DNA of 64,000 bases from Centaurea solstitialis (GCA_030169165.1 CM058046.1:12763288-12827287); one strand, 5' to 3'; positions 13,154 to 25,924 are shown, counted from the stretch's first letter. Notes: generated from the letters alone by a model not told the origin. Program-made: numbers and translations.

Positions 13154-14545
13154 TTTTTTTCAGATTTTTGGTTGATTTGAAAACTAATTTTTATGGATAA
13201 CCATATATTTCAAGGGTTTTTTTTTTGGGGTCCCAATGGAAAATGAGGAGGGGAATGATGAAAACTTGAAGAAAAAAAATACAATTTTTTAATTGGAAAA
13301 GATCAATTTCTTAACATTTTGGTGGGGGCCTTCCCCCCTCTAATTAAGGGGTGGATTTGCCCCTATAGCGACATGAGTCTTGTTTTGATGCAAATACTTT
13401 TGTTTGGTTTGGTTAATGTTTTGATGTATGTGGTTGTGTTCATATGTGGATCACCAAGAAAGATGATTGGAGCGGCCAAGGTGGTTCGATTTGTTGTCAT
13501 ATGTGTGTTGATGTGTGCTTCTATCGTGGTGGCTGGAAAATGAGTACTTAACGAAGAATGTGTCTGGCAAAAGGAGTGCTCACAGAGAAAGTGTCCATAT
13601 CGAAGTATGGAGTTGTCGGAGATAGGATATGGGTGAGTGGATGTTTTCTTATTTCGTTTTATTTTGAAATGTTTTGTAGACGACTATAGAGCATGCATCC
13701 AGGATAGTACAATAAATGATATAAATTGATAAAAAAGGAAAATGACAAAGATACAATGCGTTAACAGAATTTAACATCACAAACCTCTATAGTAATGAAT
13801 TTGAAACCACAATCCATCGTCACAATTTCAAGCAAACCACACGGACCAATTTTGTAATTTACTTAAAACTTCACTTTAGAACAATAATGAGAATTTATGA
13901 AGTATGAGACAATATACAACATGATCTTTCTAGTTTCTATAACCCATGTATCAAAAATCAGCTTCTAAAAGAAGTTGATATAGGGTGTTGTTATGTATGC
14001 CCTTTCTCCGGTGTTTTTACTCACATAAATCCATATCAAACCCAATAGTTACATTGTACATGTATGACCCACTACAAACCCAATAGTTACATTGTGTGGT
14101 TAACAAGGGTAATCCTACATACAAGGTCATAGGCACTCCTAGGTGCACATACCACCACTCAAATCAATACATTGTAATAGGGGAAAAAGGTCTTGAAAAT
14201 GCATCCATTCTAAATTGATGCGATGAAGTTAAAAAAACAAAGTGTTTGCCACCTGTTTATGGATGAAACCTTAAAGGGGCCACGGGGAACACAACCCTCT
14301 TGATTTTCTTAGCTTCATGCTTGCTTGTCATATATTATCGTTTAGGTTCAAAGTTTATGCAAAAAATTACGTATGTTATTTGGTCCATTTACTTTTTAGC
14401 ATTTAAAACACTATATGACTACGAGCAAAAAAAAATTTTGGTTCTCAATATACACACAACAACAACCCATAAATAAGAGTTACTTTTTTTTTTTATTTTG
14501 AAACCATTATATACCAGGATTTACAATTATAAACAATTTATTTTA
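13154..14545. other. Intergenic stretch with fragmentary repeat ends, no gene supported
   Basis: A 74-codon hydrophobic frame (13319-13543, plus) is the only notable reading frame and matches nothing I recognise. Near 13838-13862 a GGACCAATTTTGTAATTTAC segment looks like the right end of another GGACCAAAT-type element whose left half is missing. Nothing else is supported. Confidence 0.4.
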
Positions 14546-15716
14546 GGGTTTAGTTCCCCAAAATGTATCCAACTTGTTACCTTTTGCTATTGTATGTATT
14601 ATACTTCAAAAACTATCATTTAATATACTGAAGTTTCAAAATTTTGCTATTGTATGTATTGCCACCTTCAATAGCAAGTCACCCCCTTTTTTAGCAGGTT
14701 TGGTCCATGAGTTTTATTAAATCTTACGATTTTGGTCCCCAAGTCGCCACCACCACCTTCTTCCACCGCCTGCCGCCGCACCACCATCGCCACCATCGCC
14801 GGCCATCATCATCACCGGAACCACTACCGCCCACCATCACCGTAACCACTATCATTGGGCACCATTATCACCGGAACCACCACCATCACCGTAACCACCA
14901 TCGCCACCGTCGCCGGCCACCACCATCGGCGGAACCACCACCACCCACCACCATCGTAACCACCGTCGTCGGACACCATCATCACCGGAACCACCACCAT
15001 CACCTTAACCACCGTCACCACCGTCGCCACCATCGCCAGCCACCACCATCACCCCCCACCATCGCCGGCCACCACCATCACCCCCCCCCCACCATCGCCG
15101 GCCACCACTATCACCGCGCCACCATCACCGCACCACCATCGCCGGCCGCCACCATCACCGCGCCACCATCGCTGGCCACCATCATTACCAGAACCACCAC
15201 CGTCAACCAACACCGTAACCACCATCGCCTACCGTAACCACCATCGCCCACCGTAACCACCATCGCCTACCATCATCGGAACCACCATCATCATCGTAAC
15301 CACCATCGCCCACCGTAACCACCATCGCCTACCATCACCGTAACCACCATCGCGCACCATCGCCGGAGAAGATGACCGGACTTTGCCGGAGAAGATGGTC
15401 GGACTTCGCCGGAGAAGATGACCAGTGCGGCAGAAGGAGGTGGTGGCAGGCGGCAGAGGTAGGTGGTGGTGTGAGTTTGGCACCAAATTCGTAACATTTG
15501 ATAGATCCCAGGGGCCAAATCAGTAAACTATTTTAATATTTTAGAATTAAAAAAAAATCAAAATCAGAAAAATAACTTGCAACCTGTTTAGTAGGTCACC
15601 CAATACATACAATAGCAACAATTTGAAACTTTAGTATATTAAATGGTAGTTTTTAAGGTTGGATACATACAATAGCAAAAGGTGACAAGTTGGATACATT
15701 TTGAGAAACTAAACCC
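14546..15716. mobile_element. Mutator-like TIR element carrying a C-rich minisatellite interior
   Basis: The left end begins GGGTTTAGTT and the right end finishes AACTAAACCC. Both arms of at least 110 bp share TATCCAACTTGT and TGCTATTGTATGTAT motifs in opposite orientation. Perfect 9-bp target duplications, TTTATTTTA, lie at 14537-14545 and 15717-15725. The interior 14740-15475 is a CACCACCATCGCCGG-type imperfect tandem array followed by a GCCGGAGAAGATG triplet repeat; its base composition is quite unlike the flanks. The long His/Pro-rich reading frames inside are products of the repeat. Confidence 0.88.
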
Positions 15717-15725
15717 TTTATTTTA

Positions 15726-16475
15726 TACCAAGTATAAAACATGTTGAATTTAAGTTTCGATGATACAACAAAATAAAGTGATTATCATAATATCATTATA
15801 CAATTAATAAAATATAAATAACAAATGAATAAGAAGAAGACTTTACCCTAGAACAAATAGAAGGGAGGGGAAATGGGGTTTTGATTGATAAAAAAGAACA
15901 TGCTTCAACTGATTCCATAAGCAGATAAGAGATGACTTGGTGAACTGAAACATCGTAGTAGCCAAACGAGAGAAAAAGCAAAAACACCTACGAAATCGCC
16001 AATTATAAGTTTGGTGTTTTAATCATTCAACCATGGATAATAAATAGTTCATTGTTCGTTTGAAAAAATTACAAGTATAACTATTCTGGAAAATAAAACA
16101 TGCTACAATTATTGATACTAATGGACCATACTAATTATTTTTGCCACTTGTTTTTTTGTTCAATATTTTCCTTATATCAATTAAGCTTGAGATGACCAAA
16201 TACAATGCTAGGTGTCACAAACGTTGAACTTATACTCCAAATCCTAATTGTTGACAACCACAAATTTCCACTTTTCCAAGTTTGAATACTATTTGTTGAT
16301 TTATCATTTGTACAACACTTTTTTAAACAATAGCAAGTCTTTGGATCAACTTGTACACACTTCCACTAAAATCTTCGAGGACTCGAACCGGTAACCTTCA
16401 AGGATAATTTTCGAAGGTCCAAACCTTATTGTCAGTCGAGCTACCCATGTTATCTATACAACAATCTTTGTATAT
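15726..16475. other. AT-rich intergenic stretch, no gene seen
   Basis: The 63-codon minus-strand frame at 15796-15987 has no recognisable features. The stretch ends where the direct duplication beginning near 16478 starts. Confidence 0.45.
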
Positions 16476-16477
16476 TT

Positions 16478-17905
16478 GAATAAAAGTGCAAATAAAATAA
16501 ACATCCGTTGATATGAAACCAAATCAATGAAATAACAAATTACCATGTTGGTTGGTCTATTTTGCCCTGTTCTTTCTCCACATTTGAAGGGAATCAGTTT
16601 CAAATCTTTCCCACCCAAAATTCACCATAATTTCCATCACTAAATGATGCCATCAAACATGAAAAATTCACTACGATCACAACCTCCTTTCCATCTTCAC
16701 TTTCTCCTTTTTCAATCAGATAGATCGTCTCAGAATTTTTTTTTTTAATCAATGTCTATGAAAACGATTAGCAACCATGGAAGAAGAGATCTTCAATGCT
16801 TGCAATTCCTCAGAATTCCTATTTCGGTGTGTATATATATATATATATATATTCTTCTAGGGTTTGTTTTTATTCACGTTTTCTGTAATTGCATCTTGTT
16901 TTGCTGGTAGATCTCCATGGGTTTATACATTCCTAATCATACTACATGCTTCCCATGTTCTTCATCCATAACCAAGGGCCACTAACCAAGTTTTTTAATT
17001 AATAAACCTTGAGTCATGGTTTACTACATTAATTATATATAATCACTTGTCAACCATACATGGTCAGTGTACATTAATTCAAGCCACTCCATTGAATTTC
17101 CATGTTTGTTTTTGTGCGTGATTCATTCGAAAATTGTTTTTTACCGCTTAAATTTCGCTAGAGAGTTGATAGCAACGCATATAGCGTTATTTAGGTTATC
17201 ATAGACAATCTGTCTTTGATAAATGTTTTTATTGGAGTCTTACATCGACTAAACTTGGACCGTTTTTGTCTGTATATGTTGAGGCCTTTCTTTTTTTTTT
17301 TCCTCAATGGTTCTCTTAGATAGCTAGTAAATACATGGGTTCTACATGTTCTTATTGTTTGCTTATATCTTCAACTATAAGGCTCGTTTTCTTGCTTAAT
17401 GCTTTAGGATCTTGTGCAACACCTTTTTTAGGGAAACAATTAACAACAAAACACTAAGAAAAAGAACAAAGTGCATAATTGAGAAATATTCTTAAGAATA
17501 TGTAAGAAAATGTTAGTCGAGGTGTGCACAAACTAACCGAAACATCAATTGTTAAACAAATGTTTGTAAATGAATCATAAATTTAAGTGTATGTGCATAT
17601 TTAATCTTTCAGAAAAACGTTGTTTACATTGTTAACATTAAAGGGTCTTCTAAAAATTTGACTCACTCACCGTTGTCAATTGCATATTTCAGAAAAGAAA
17701 CTCATGGATCCGGAATACTGATCGCGTGCAACAATCGGATAAAGATGGTCGACATTGAAGAAGGTAATAATCTTTAACTTCTTTGCAACAATTTTAATTT
17801 GTTGGTACCCTGTTTTGTTTGTTTCTTTTTTTTTAATTTTATTATTTGTGAAATATATCATGATAGTGAAGTTTAAGCATGCTTAAGTCCTTGTTTTGAG
17901 TTTTG
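16478..17905 (+). repeat. Direct duplication, copy 1 (gene 5' region)
   Basis: This segment is repeated at about 18796-20310 in the same orientation. Shared landmarks include GAATAAAAGTGCAAATAAAA at the left edge, ATGGAAGAAGAGATCTTCAA at 16777 and ACTGATCGCGTGCAACAAT near 17718. Copies differ by many substitutions and small indels, so the duplication is not recent. The segment contains a promoter-like region, two putative small exons and the intervening intron. Confidence 0.8.
16777..17763 (+). pseudogene. Unrecognised two-exon gene fragment, copy 1
   Basis: ATG at 16777 opens an exon (16777-16826) that ends at a GT donor. A second exon (17693-17763) follows a CAG acceptor and keeps the frame, giving MEEEIFNACNSSEFLF, then KETHGSGILIACNNRIKM and VDIEE. 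Both exon sequences and both splice sites are kept in the duplicate at 19150-20174, which suggests a once-real gene start. No continuing exon is seen after 17764 in this copy. I do not recognise the family and infer no function. Confidence 0.35.
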
Positions 17906-18159
17906 ATTGTGGGTAAGCTTTACTTGGCTGCGTTCTTTTATAAAGAAAGAAGAAAAGAAAATATTTTATGATTTAGGGCATTGTTTCAATTTAATAATTA
18001 TAGTTTCATCATTTAAAATTGAGTCGAGCAGTTCACTCGAAGAAGGCCCATTTGATTTGTTATGTTTAATAATAACTAAAAATGTTATATTCTTATTTTA
18101 TTCATTAAATAATTAAAACTAATATTTATCATTTATATATATACAAAACTCGGTACGGT

Positions 18160-18790
18160 ACGGTAGTACCGTGGTATGTGATTTTCAATATCATGTACCA
18201 ACCATGTTTGTGCAATTAGTACGGCGGTACCAACCAATTGAATTGGTACCAATATAGTTGGTACCAATTTAATATGTACGTGTTAGTATTGAATTGGTTG
18301 GTTTGTCATGGTATGAATTTGACAGCCCTGTTGTATATAGATATATATATATATATATAATATAGAAATATAATAAAAAATAATAAAAAGAAAATTATAA
18401 TTTAAAATTAAGAAAACACACACATATATATATGCTATATATGTGTATATATATAATCTTTTAAAAAATGTGTATAACATATAATATAGAAACATAATAA
18501 AGAAATAACTAAAAACTAAAAAAAGAAAAAACCAATATATAAGTTTTAATTTTTTTTTAAGTTTAAGGATAAATATTTATGACTTTACAGACCACAAGGA
18601 TTGAATATGTAACTTTTCAAAAAAAAAGAAAAAGAAATTCTTTTACATTTTAACATCTTTTGTTAGTATAGTTAGAGGGAGGGACGAAAATAGAAATAAA
18701 GTGAAACCACAAGGACAAAAAAACAATTTTCAAACCACAGAGACGAAAATAGTTATAATCATCAAATCACAGGGACGAAAATCATAGTTT
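18160..18790. repeat. GGTACC-rich, AT-microsatellite and degenerate transposon-end region between the duplicates
   Basis: The interval has repeated GGTACC/GGTAC motifs (18160-18270), a TA microsatellite at 18334-18360 and further AT-rich simple sequence. It ends with spaced CACAGGGACGAAAAT units and AGTTTACTC near 18793, which looks like the right terminus of a GAGTAAA-type Mutator-like element abutting copy 2 of the duplication. No left terminus was found. Confidence 0.45.
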
Positions 18791-18795
18791 ACTCT

Positions 18796-20310
18796 TGAAT
18801 AAAAGTGCAAATAAAATAATCACCCGTTGATATGTAACCAAATCAATGAAATAACAAAGTCCCATATTCCTTGGACCTATTTTGCCCTGTTCTTTCTCCA
18901 CCTTCCAAGGGAATTCGTTTAAAATCTTTCCCACCCACAAAATCACCATAACGTTTTTTCTGTAATTTCCATCACTAAAATGATGCCATCAAACTTGAAA
19001 ATTTCACCATCACTCTCGTAAGTCGTAATCGAGATCTCCAATTCCATCAATGGCGGAACGATCACAACATCTTTACCTTCTCCTTTTCAATCAGATAGAT
19101 CGTCTCGAAATTGTTTTTTAATCAATCTCTATGAAAACGACTAGCAACCATGGAAGAAGAGATCTTCAATGATTGCAATTCCTCAAAATTCCTAATACGG
19201 TATACATATATTATTTCTTATTGGGATTGTTTTTATTCATGTTTTCTGTAATTGCATCTTGTTGGTTTGGTAGATCTCCATGGTTTTATACATTCATAAT
19301 CATACTACATGCTTCCCGTGTTCTTCATCTATAACCAATAAATATTTTTAGGGCCACTTAACCAAGTTTTTTAATCAATAAACCTTAATTCATGGTTTAT
19401 TACTTTAATTATATATAATCACTTGTCAACCACAATTGGTCAATTCCATTGAATTTCCATGTTTGTTTTTGTACGATTTATTCAAAAACCGTTTTTTATC
19501 TGTTAAATTCCGTTATAGAGTTGCTAGCAACACATATAGGGTTATTCAAGTTATCAAAGACAAATAAATGTTTTTATTTGAGTCTTACATCGGCTCGGCT
19601 AGACTTAGACCATTTTTGTGTGTATATATTGAGGTTTTCTTGCTTTCCTCGGTGATTCTTTTAGAAAGTAAATACATGGGCTCCACGTGTTCTCATAGTT
19701 CTCTTTGTTTACCTGTATCTTCAACTATAAGGCTCATTTTCTTGCTTAATGCTTTAGGATTTTCAATTTTGTGCAACACTTTTTTAGGCAAACATTTAAT
19801 AATATAACACTAAGAAAAAGAACAAAGTGCAAGTTTTTAAGTGTGGAGTGCAACACTTCTGCTATCAATTCTTTTAAGTAATTAGCATAGTTGACGAATA
19901 TTTCTAAGAACATGTAAATAAATGTTAGTCGAGGTGTGCAAAAACTAAACCAAACATCAATAGTTAAAAAAATGTTCGTAAATGAATCATAAATTTAAGT
20001 GTATGTGCATATTTAATCTTTCAGAAAAACGTTGTTTACATTGTTAACATTAAGGGTCCTCTAAAAATTTGACTCACTTACCGTTGTCAATTGCATATTT
20101 CAGAAAAGAAACTCATGGATCCGGAATACTGATCGCGTGCAACAATTGGACAAAGATGGTCGACATTGAAGAAGGTAATAGTCTTTAACTTCTTTGCAAT
20201 AATTTTAATTTGTTGGTACCCTGTTTTTATTTATGTATTTGTGAAATATATCATGATAGTGAAGTTTAAGCATGCTTAAGTCCTTGTTTTGAGTTTTGAT
20301 TGTGGGTTCT
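18796..20310 (+). repeat. Direct duplication, copy 2
   Basis: This is the second copy of the 16478-17905 segment, about 2.3-2.4 kb downstream, in the same orientation. Homology runs to about 20308, ending in TGAGTTTTGATTGTGGGT, also present at about 17898-17915 of copy 1. Confidence 0.8.
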
Positions 20311-21020
20311 AAAAATCTGTAGTTTCTTGCCATGATTTGATTCTAACTTTTGTCACAATTGTGGAGTTAAGCACATAGATGCTTTTGACTTTATGATGAT
20401 TTATAGGTAATCTATCTCATTTAATATTTATTGTATCAAGTATTAATCACCGTTAAATATCATGGATTGTTTGCTTGTTATCTAACTTGTATGTGTTATG
20501 CATTTATCATGTAAGTTAATAAATAAGGTAGATATATATGGGTAATGTTTTTGTGGTCTTCTTTAAGATCATTTTTAGATGGTAGATGTAAATGCTATCA
20601 ACAATGCAAGTCATGTTTATTTGTAGGCTCATCGTTATCAATCAATATCCCAGAACTTTGTCCATTTTAAATTGTTCCTCAAAAAACTAACCCTACAATG
20701 TAGATGTAACAACTTTTTATATTGAACACGTGAGAACCAAATGTTGTTGCTTGAATGGATCAAATGGTCAAACTCCTTTGGATCTATTTATGTGGACCTA
20801 AAATAGTTAGCAACAAGTAACGAATCAAGGAAAAAAGGGTCCTCGTATAAAAACTATCATCAAAACTTTAATATTATCTTATACGGGTGAAACCATAAAC
20901 ATAAGTGTAAACATCTTAACCGACATTTACTAGTAATACTAAGGAGATGCTTAGTTTCTTTTTTCAGAATACGGGCTGATGATAATAAATGCTATGGTTG
21001 ATCGGGGTATACTTCATATA
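19150..21020 (+). CDS. Unrecognised small gene or fragment, copy 2, with a possible third exon
   Basis: Exon 1 is 19150-19199 and exon 2 is 20104-20174, matching copy 1 with substitutions (Ala to Asp, Glu to Lys and others). A third candidate exon starts at 20968 after a TTTTTTCAG acceptor and continues the frame as EYGLMIINAMVDRGILH, so copy 2 may be the more complete one. The exon 3 end is unclear because a G-rich run (about 21037-21062) follows. No family is recognised and the right limit is approximate. It could be a decayed gene remnant. Confidence 0.3.
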
Positions 21021-21201
21021 CTAGTTTATAAGTTTGGGGGGTGGGGGGGGGTGGGGGGGTGGAAGGTTAAGGTTTGAGTTGGTCCACACCGTCCCTTCCT
21101 AAGATTATCATATGAGAGATAAATCAGGTACACAAAAGTCTACTACGTGGTTGGCTTAAGAACTAGTGCCCACAAGAAGCACAACCACTTGTAATTCCCA
21201 C

Positions 21202-21279
21202 GTTACATCTCTCGTACTCAAATGCTCGCATATTTATGTAGTTACATCTCTCGTACTCAAATGCTCGCATATTTATGTA
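21202..21279. repeat. Perfect 2 x 39-bp tandem repeat
   Basis: The unit beginning GTTACATCTCTCGTACTCAA occupies 21202-21240 and is repeated exactly at 21241-21279. The identity suggests a recent local duplication. Confidence 0.95.
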
Positions 21280-21476
21280 AGTATACAACCTTGGAAGAAA
21301 GTGTGATATGTCCATGATTCTCCAATTCATGTTAATAAACCCATAACCCATTATATGAAAATTAACAAAAATCACCTCAAAACCTTGAGTTGATTTTTAC
21401 CATTTCCATTAAATAATTAAACTTAATTATCAAGGTTTAAGTTTTAATTGTCTATTACCATTTTTTCATATGTGAA

Positions 21477-22085
21477 TTGTTAAAGTTCCCATCTCATTCG
21501 TCGACTCTATGTAATATAATATTTCTCTCACGCATCAGTTCTATTACAAGTTATCAAACCTATGAATCTATGCACTCTTTTTTATTTATGATTTCGTGGT
21601 TAGGCCTTGAATCTCGAAAAAAATACAGAAATAGGCGAAAAATTCGAATGAGTAAATAATCAAAAAGACTGTTTCCCTATATCTCAATTGGTCAAATTCG
21701 AAGCACATATCTCCTTTCGATGAATGCCCGGAAGAATTTAAATAATGAATATGAATATTATTCAGATTTTGAGACGAAAGAACTCCTTTTCTATCGTTAT
21801 ATCAAAATATCTTATATTTCGAAAAAATTTAACTGACTATGAGTAGTCATGGATAGAATAATTGAGGGAAATTTATCAAGAATATTGTGAAAAATGAGTG
21901 TCAAAAAACGACATAAATTGGCTAGTTATCCTTATAAGAGATCCAATTTTTTGGTCATTAAGGAGCACAAAAAGTATAAAAATAAGCTTCTAAAAAATTA
22001 CAAGATAGGATCTATCTGAATCTAAAGTCTCAATTCCAACAAGTAAAAAGGGGAGGAATTTCCTTATTTCGAAATGGTTGATTAT
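21477..22085 (+). other. Possible organelle-derived insertion
   Basis: This stretch differs in texture from its surroundings. It shows a broken coding-like frame (residues such as NNEYEYYSDFETKELLFYRY, then SVKKRHKLASYPYKRSNF) interrupted by stops and shifts. The codon use and lysine/isoleucine/tyrosine-rich composition resemble plastid reading frames. I could not assign it to a particular plastid gene, so the origin is a guess. Confidence 0.3.
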
Positions 22086-22089
22086 GAGA

Positions 22090-24550
22090 TATTTAATTTG
22101 TTTCTAATTTTTTATTGCATTGAGTTGTGTATATTTCCATACTTTAGTGATTTTCATTTATAAGTATAACTCGAATATTTGTGTATAAATACATAATATA
22201 GTCTTCTAACTCCCGTCTTAGTTTAATTTATATAAAACAATACCAATGATGAATAATGACTCAAGTTCTATATTAAAGTATATATAGCACCACCTAATAA
22301 TTTTAATTTTATATAGTTATAGCTGTATGGCATTAAAAATCGATCTACTATTGTCCTAGCTAAAAATCAAAATATAGAATAATAATAAAAGAGAATAAAG
22401 AAACAAAAGATTTAAAATTGGTAGAAATGGATAAAAGGACCATGTCTTTGTGTTGAGTATGGACCCGGTCATGGCAACATAGAAAAAACCTACACAAAAT
22501 TATTTTGAACTCATATAAACAAATCCCATAACTTAACAAAACCAATCAATTGGAAGTTAATTTCAACAATATTGAATTTTGGCAAGTTTGATTTTCTGAA
22601 TTAACCAAACTATATTATTTAAAACTAAATGTTATGACTCAAGGCTTGTTTTCGAGATCATGTTAAGCTTATGTCTCATAGCTCGATGCATGGTTTTTCT
22701 AATAACTTATTTGATAACGTTTTTACTTTTTTATACATGACTTTAGTTTTTAGCAAAAACGTTAAAATTGTTAAATATCATTACTTATAGTGAATATGGA
22801 ACTAGGGATGAGACTCAAGGACCACTTTCTCGAACCGAACCGTATGCGAGTAACCAGTTTCGTTTCTTCTACATATTTGCTATTCGGTACTTTTTGTTCC
22901 GGTACCACAATTTTGCCGAAAAACCCCGAACCTAACCATATCGTCTCCCATAGTAATCATATTTTCTCCTAATCTAAACATATTTTCTCCATAACTATTC
23001 ATATCTTCTCAAAACACCATAGGAAGAATCGAGCCCTACATTGCACCATAGAAATATCAATTTATATTACGTTCATATACATTGATTAAAAAATCCCGCG
23101 TTCATATACATTGATTAAAAAATCCTGCACCTTCATGGATGAAACATTGTGAACTTTTGATTGTTTTTGGACATAAGGGTCCTAGTACCGATTTTTCTAT
23201 CCCAAAAATGGTAATAAACCGGTACCGAACTTGTACACACTTTCATATCCCCAAGAGTGATAGAAAACATATGTATGTCCATATATAGAAGTATGTATGA
23301 TATTCAAATTTGCCTCCACAAGTCACACATTGAAAAATGTTTGTGGCCTTGTTGTTGCTCACAAGGCTTAATGTTTGACCTCATCGTTTGGCCTTGGATT
23401 GTTTGAAACACTGATAGTAATCGAACACTACTTATTAAAAAGGTATTCAAATAGTTTTTAAGCATTAAAATCCCAAACTAAACCGACTATATCAAATTAG
23501 CTCAAACCAGTATTGGTTTAAGACTAGGAATTAAACAAAGGCGAGTAGCAATTTTTTTGAACCCACATCCAAAAACAATATTAGACTTGAGCTCCAGTTG
23601 AGCTCGGATATGTTTTGAATTTAGAGCTTGAAGACAAACCTCGTTTAACAAATTTGGGTTACATAACATACCTAAAATTCAAGCTTTATAATTTTAGGTA
23701 CGGGATTGAACTTGAGATAGCTTATCTTCTTTGTTGTCTCGAGCTTGTAGTTTTTATATTTTCGCATGATTTATGAACATGTGAACATGTTTGTCTAAAA
23801 AAGAATATACTCAAACGACACAATTGGTCTCGACTTGACTTAAAATTTTAGTCGAGCTTTTGAACGAGCCGAGTCAAACATTTGTGTTATAATACTCGAC
23901 TCATTAAGTTAAGATAGATGTTTTATGTTGGAGATCAACTCAAAGCAAAAAACTATTAAATCAAAGTTCAATATAAATGAGCTATGGTAGACCATCTAAA
24001 ACTCGAATCATTTACACTAGAATACCACTTGTTTAGATCATAAATCTTTAGTTCATATATCAAAAATAAAAAAACTTTTAAAATTTAGATCACACTCTAA
24101 TAACTACTCTATTAAGATGATTATCATTTTATTAAGTAGAATCACCTCCCATTTTGACAACTACAATGTTAATCATATTTATTTAAAAGTTATATATATT
24201 TGTCAGCTTTGTATCAATTTTAAAAAACTATAAAACATGATAAAACATTCAAGAATCTAATCAAAATAATAGATCTCTTCCTTTGATGTTAAGTTTTATG
24301 GATTTCTTTTCCAAATTCAAAGATTTGTACCTTTTCTTTATATATCCAAGTTTTTTTTTTTTTTTTTTAAAATTTATACATCTCCACTTTTTTAGGTTTA
24401 AAATGCTGGATCTTAACCTATCACATCCGACAAATACCGTCCATAGCTCTAATTGCAAAAAGAAGTCAATAAAAAAAAAGGGGGGACATAATTCGATATT
24501 ATTGGGTCTTGGCAAGGACAATATAGTAATTACACAACTCATCAATACCT
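22090..24550. other. AT-rich intergenic stretch upstream of eEF1A, no gene seen
   Basis: No supported reading frame occurs. The only structured element noticed is a 29-30 bp direct repeat (GTTCATATACATTGATTAAA) at 23071 and 23100. A poly(T) run lies at about 24351-24368. The short ORFs at 24261-24552 on both strands are AT-rich chance frames. Confidence 0.5.
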
Positions 24551-24664
24551 AAAGCTAAAAAAGAGGAGGGAGGCTGGCTAGGGCATCACACTATGGATTC
24601 CACGGCTGATTCCAAACCCCTTATTACCACAACCGTCAGATCACCTAATCCAACGGCTCTTAAA

Positions 24665-24702
24665 AAACCCTAATCTCAACCCTTCTTTACTTCACTTATA
24701 AA
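24665..24702 (+). promoter_or_regulatory. eEF1A core promoter: telo box and TATA box
   Basis: AAACCCTAA at 24665-24673 is the telo box typical of plant translation-machinery promoters. TATAAA at 24697-24702 is a good TATA box. Transcription would be expected to begin roughly 25-35 bp further on, near 24730, in the pyrimidine-rich CTCCTCCCATTC tract. The leader exon ends at the GT donor at 24784. Confidence 0.75.
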
Positions 24703-24783
24703 ACCTCTCTTTGCAGCTCACTCCTCCCATTCTTCATTTTCCTCCATCTATCGTGAAAGCTTCTCTGCAGATATTTGTTTAAG

Positions 24784-25924
24784 GTCAGTGCTCTCCTTTC
24801 GTTTTTTGCTTGTTGATTTAGTCTCTATGCATCTATCTATGCACAGATCTGCTTAATTTGCAGACAATCGTTTGATTTTAAGCTGGATCTGTAGCGATTT
24901 GATGTTTTTAATCTTCAATAGTTGCTTTTCTAGGTCTGTTATCAGTAATCTGTTTGTTAATTGATTGTTTTAATCGAGTTATCTGAGCTATTAGCGTTGT
25001 TTGTATGCTAGAATTACTTTTAGCTTGTTGTATAAGCTTTTAAGCTTTGTTAATTGCTTAAGGAATTTGTAGTTTATCGATCGATTCTTTTAGAAAGCTT
25101 TTTGTTAATCGATTGTTTTAATCGAGTTATCTGAGCTATTAGCGTTGTTTGTATGCTAGAATTACTTGTAGGTTGTTGTATGAGTTTTATAGCTTTGTTA
25201 ATTGCTTAAGGAAGTTGTAGTTTATCGATTGATTCTTTTAGATCTGTTTGATGTTTTGTAACATGATTTTGTATCTGTAACTACTCGATTTGAGGAGAAA
25301 TACTTCAGATCTGGTTTTTTAAAAGCTTAGTTGTTATTATTATGGAAGAATATTAGCTGAACATGAGGTTTTTGTTTGTTATTTTGGAGTTTTAGTTGAT
25401 TAAAGTTTTATAAAACAATATTTTACTCATATCTCTGGTGTTTTTCTTAGATCGAGAGGATTTAACTAATTTTATTGTTCAAAACAACTATTGATTTCAT
25501 AAGTCATAGAAGATTATATCTATTTTGTTGCTACTGTTTAAGGTATTATAGATTGTTGACCTATATTTGTATATAGGTCTAACTATAGCCTAATAGTGTT
25601 TGATTTTGTTCTGTAATTTATTTTTGTTTGTTTAATAGATGATTTTGTGGTCAATCATGTGGTGTTTGAAATGATTTTCAAATTGTTTTTACAGACTAAT
25701 GTTTTTACACGACTGTTGTTGACTATCTCAAATTGTTTGAAATGTTTTTGTGAGTTTATCACTTCATCGTGTTGGTCTGTATTTTACAAATTGATTGAAA
25801 TGTTTTTGTGATTCATCACCTCACAGTGTTGATTTGTCTTTGATAAATTATTTGAATGACCTTTTGGAGTTGTATTATCTATAACTATGGGCCTGTGCTA
25901 ACAATTTGTCTGCCATATCTTCAG
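24784..25924 (+). other. eEF1A leader intron with internal tandem duplication
   Basis: The 5' untranslated intron starts GTCAGTG after AAG and ends CTTCAG exactly before the ATG, the usual arrangement of plant eEF1A genes. Such leader introns commonly raise expression. Within it a ~148-bp segment at about 24953-25100 is repeated at about 25101-25245; shared stretches include TTTTAATCGAGTTATCTGAG and TTGTTTGTATGCTAGAATTA. Confidence 0.8.

Noticed and set aside
13319..13543. Hydrophobic 74-codon frame
   Set aside because: No family match, no linked exons, next to transposon remnants.
14707..15237. 176-codon His/Pro-rich frame
   Set aside because: It is a translation of the CACCATCGCCGG-type repeat inside a transposable element.
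24261..24552. Overlapping frames of 94 and 89 codons on both strands upstream of eEF1A
   Set aside because: Low-complexity AT-rich sequence with a poly(T) run; no homology recognised.
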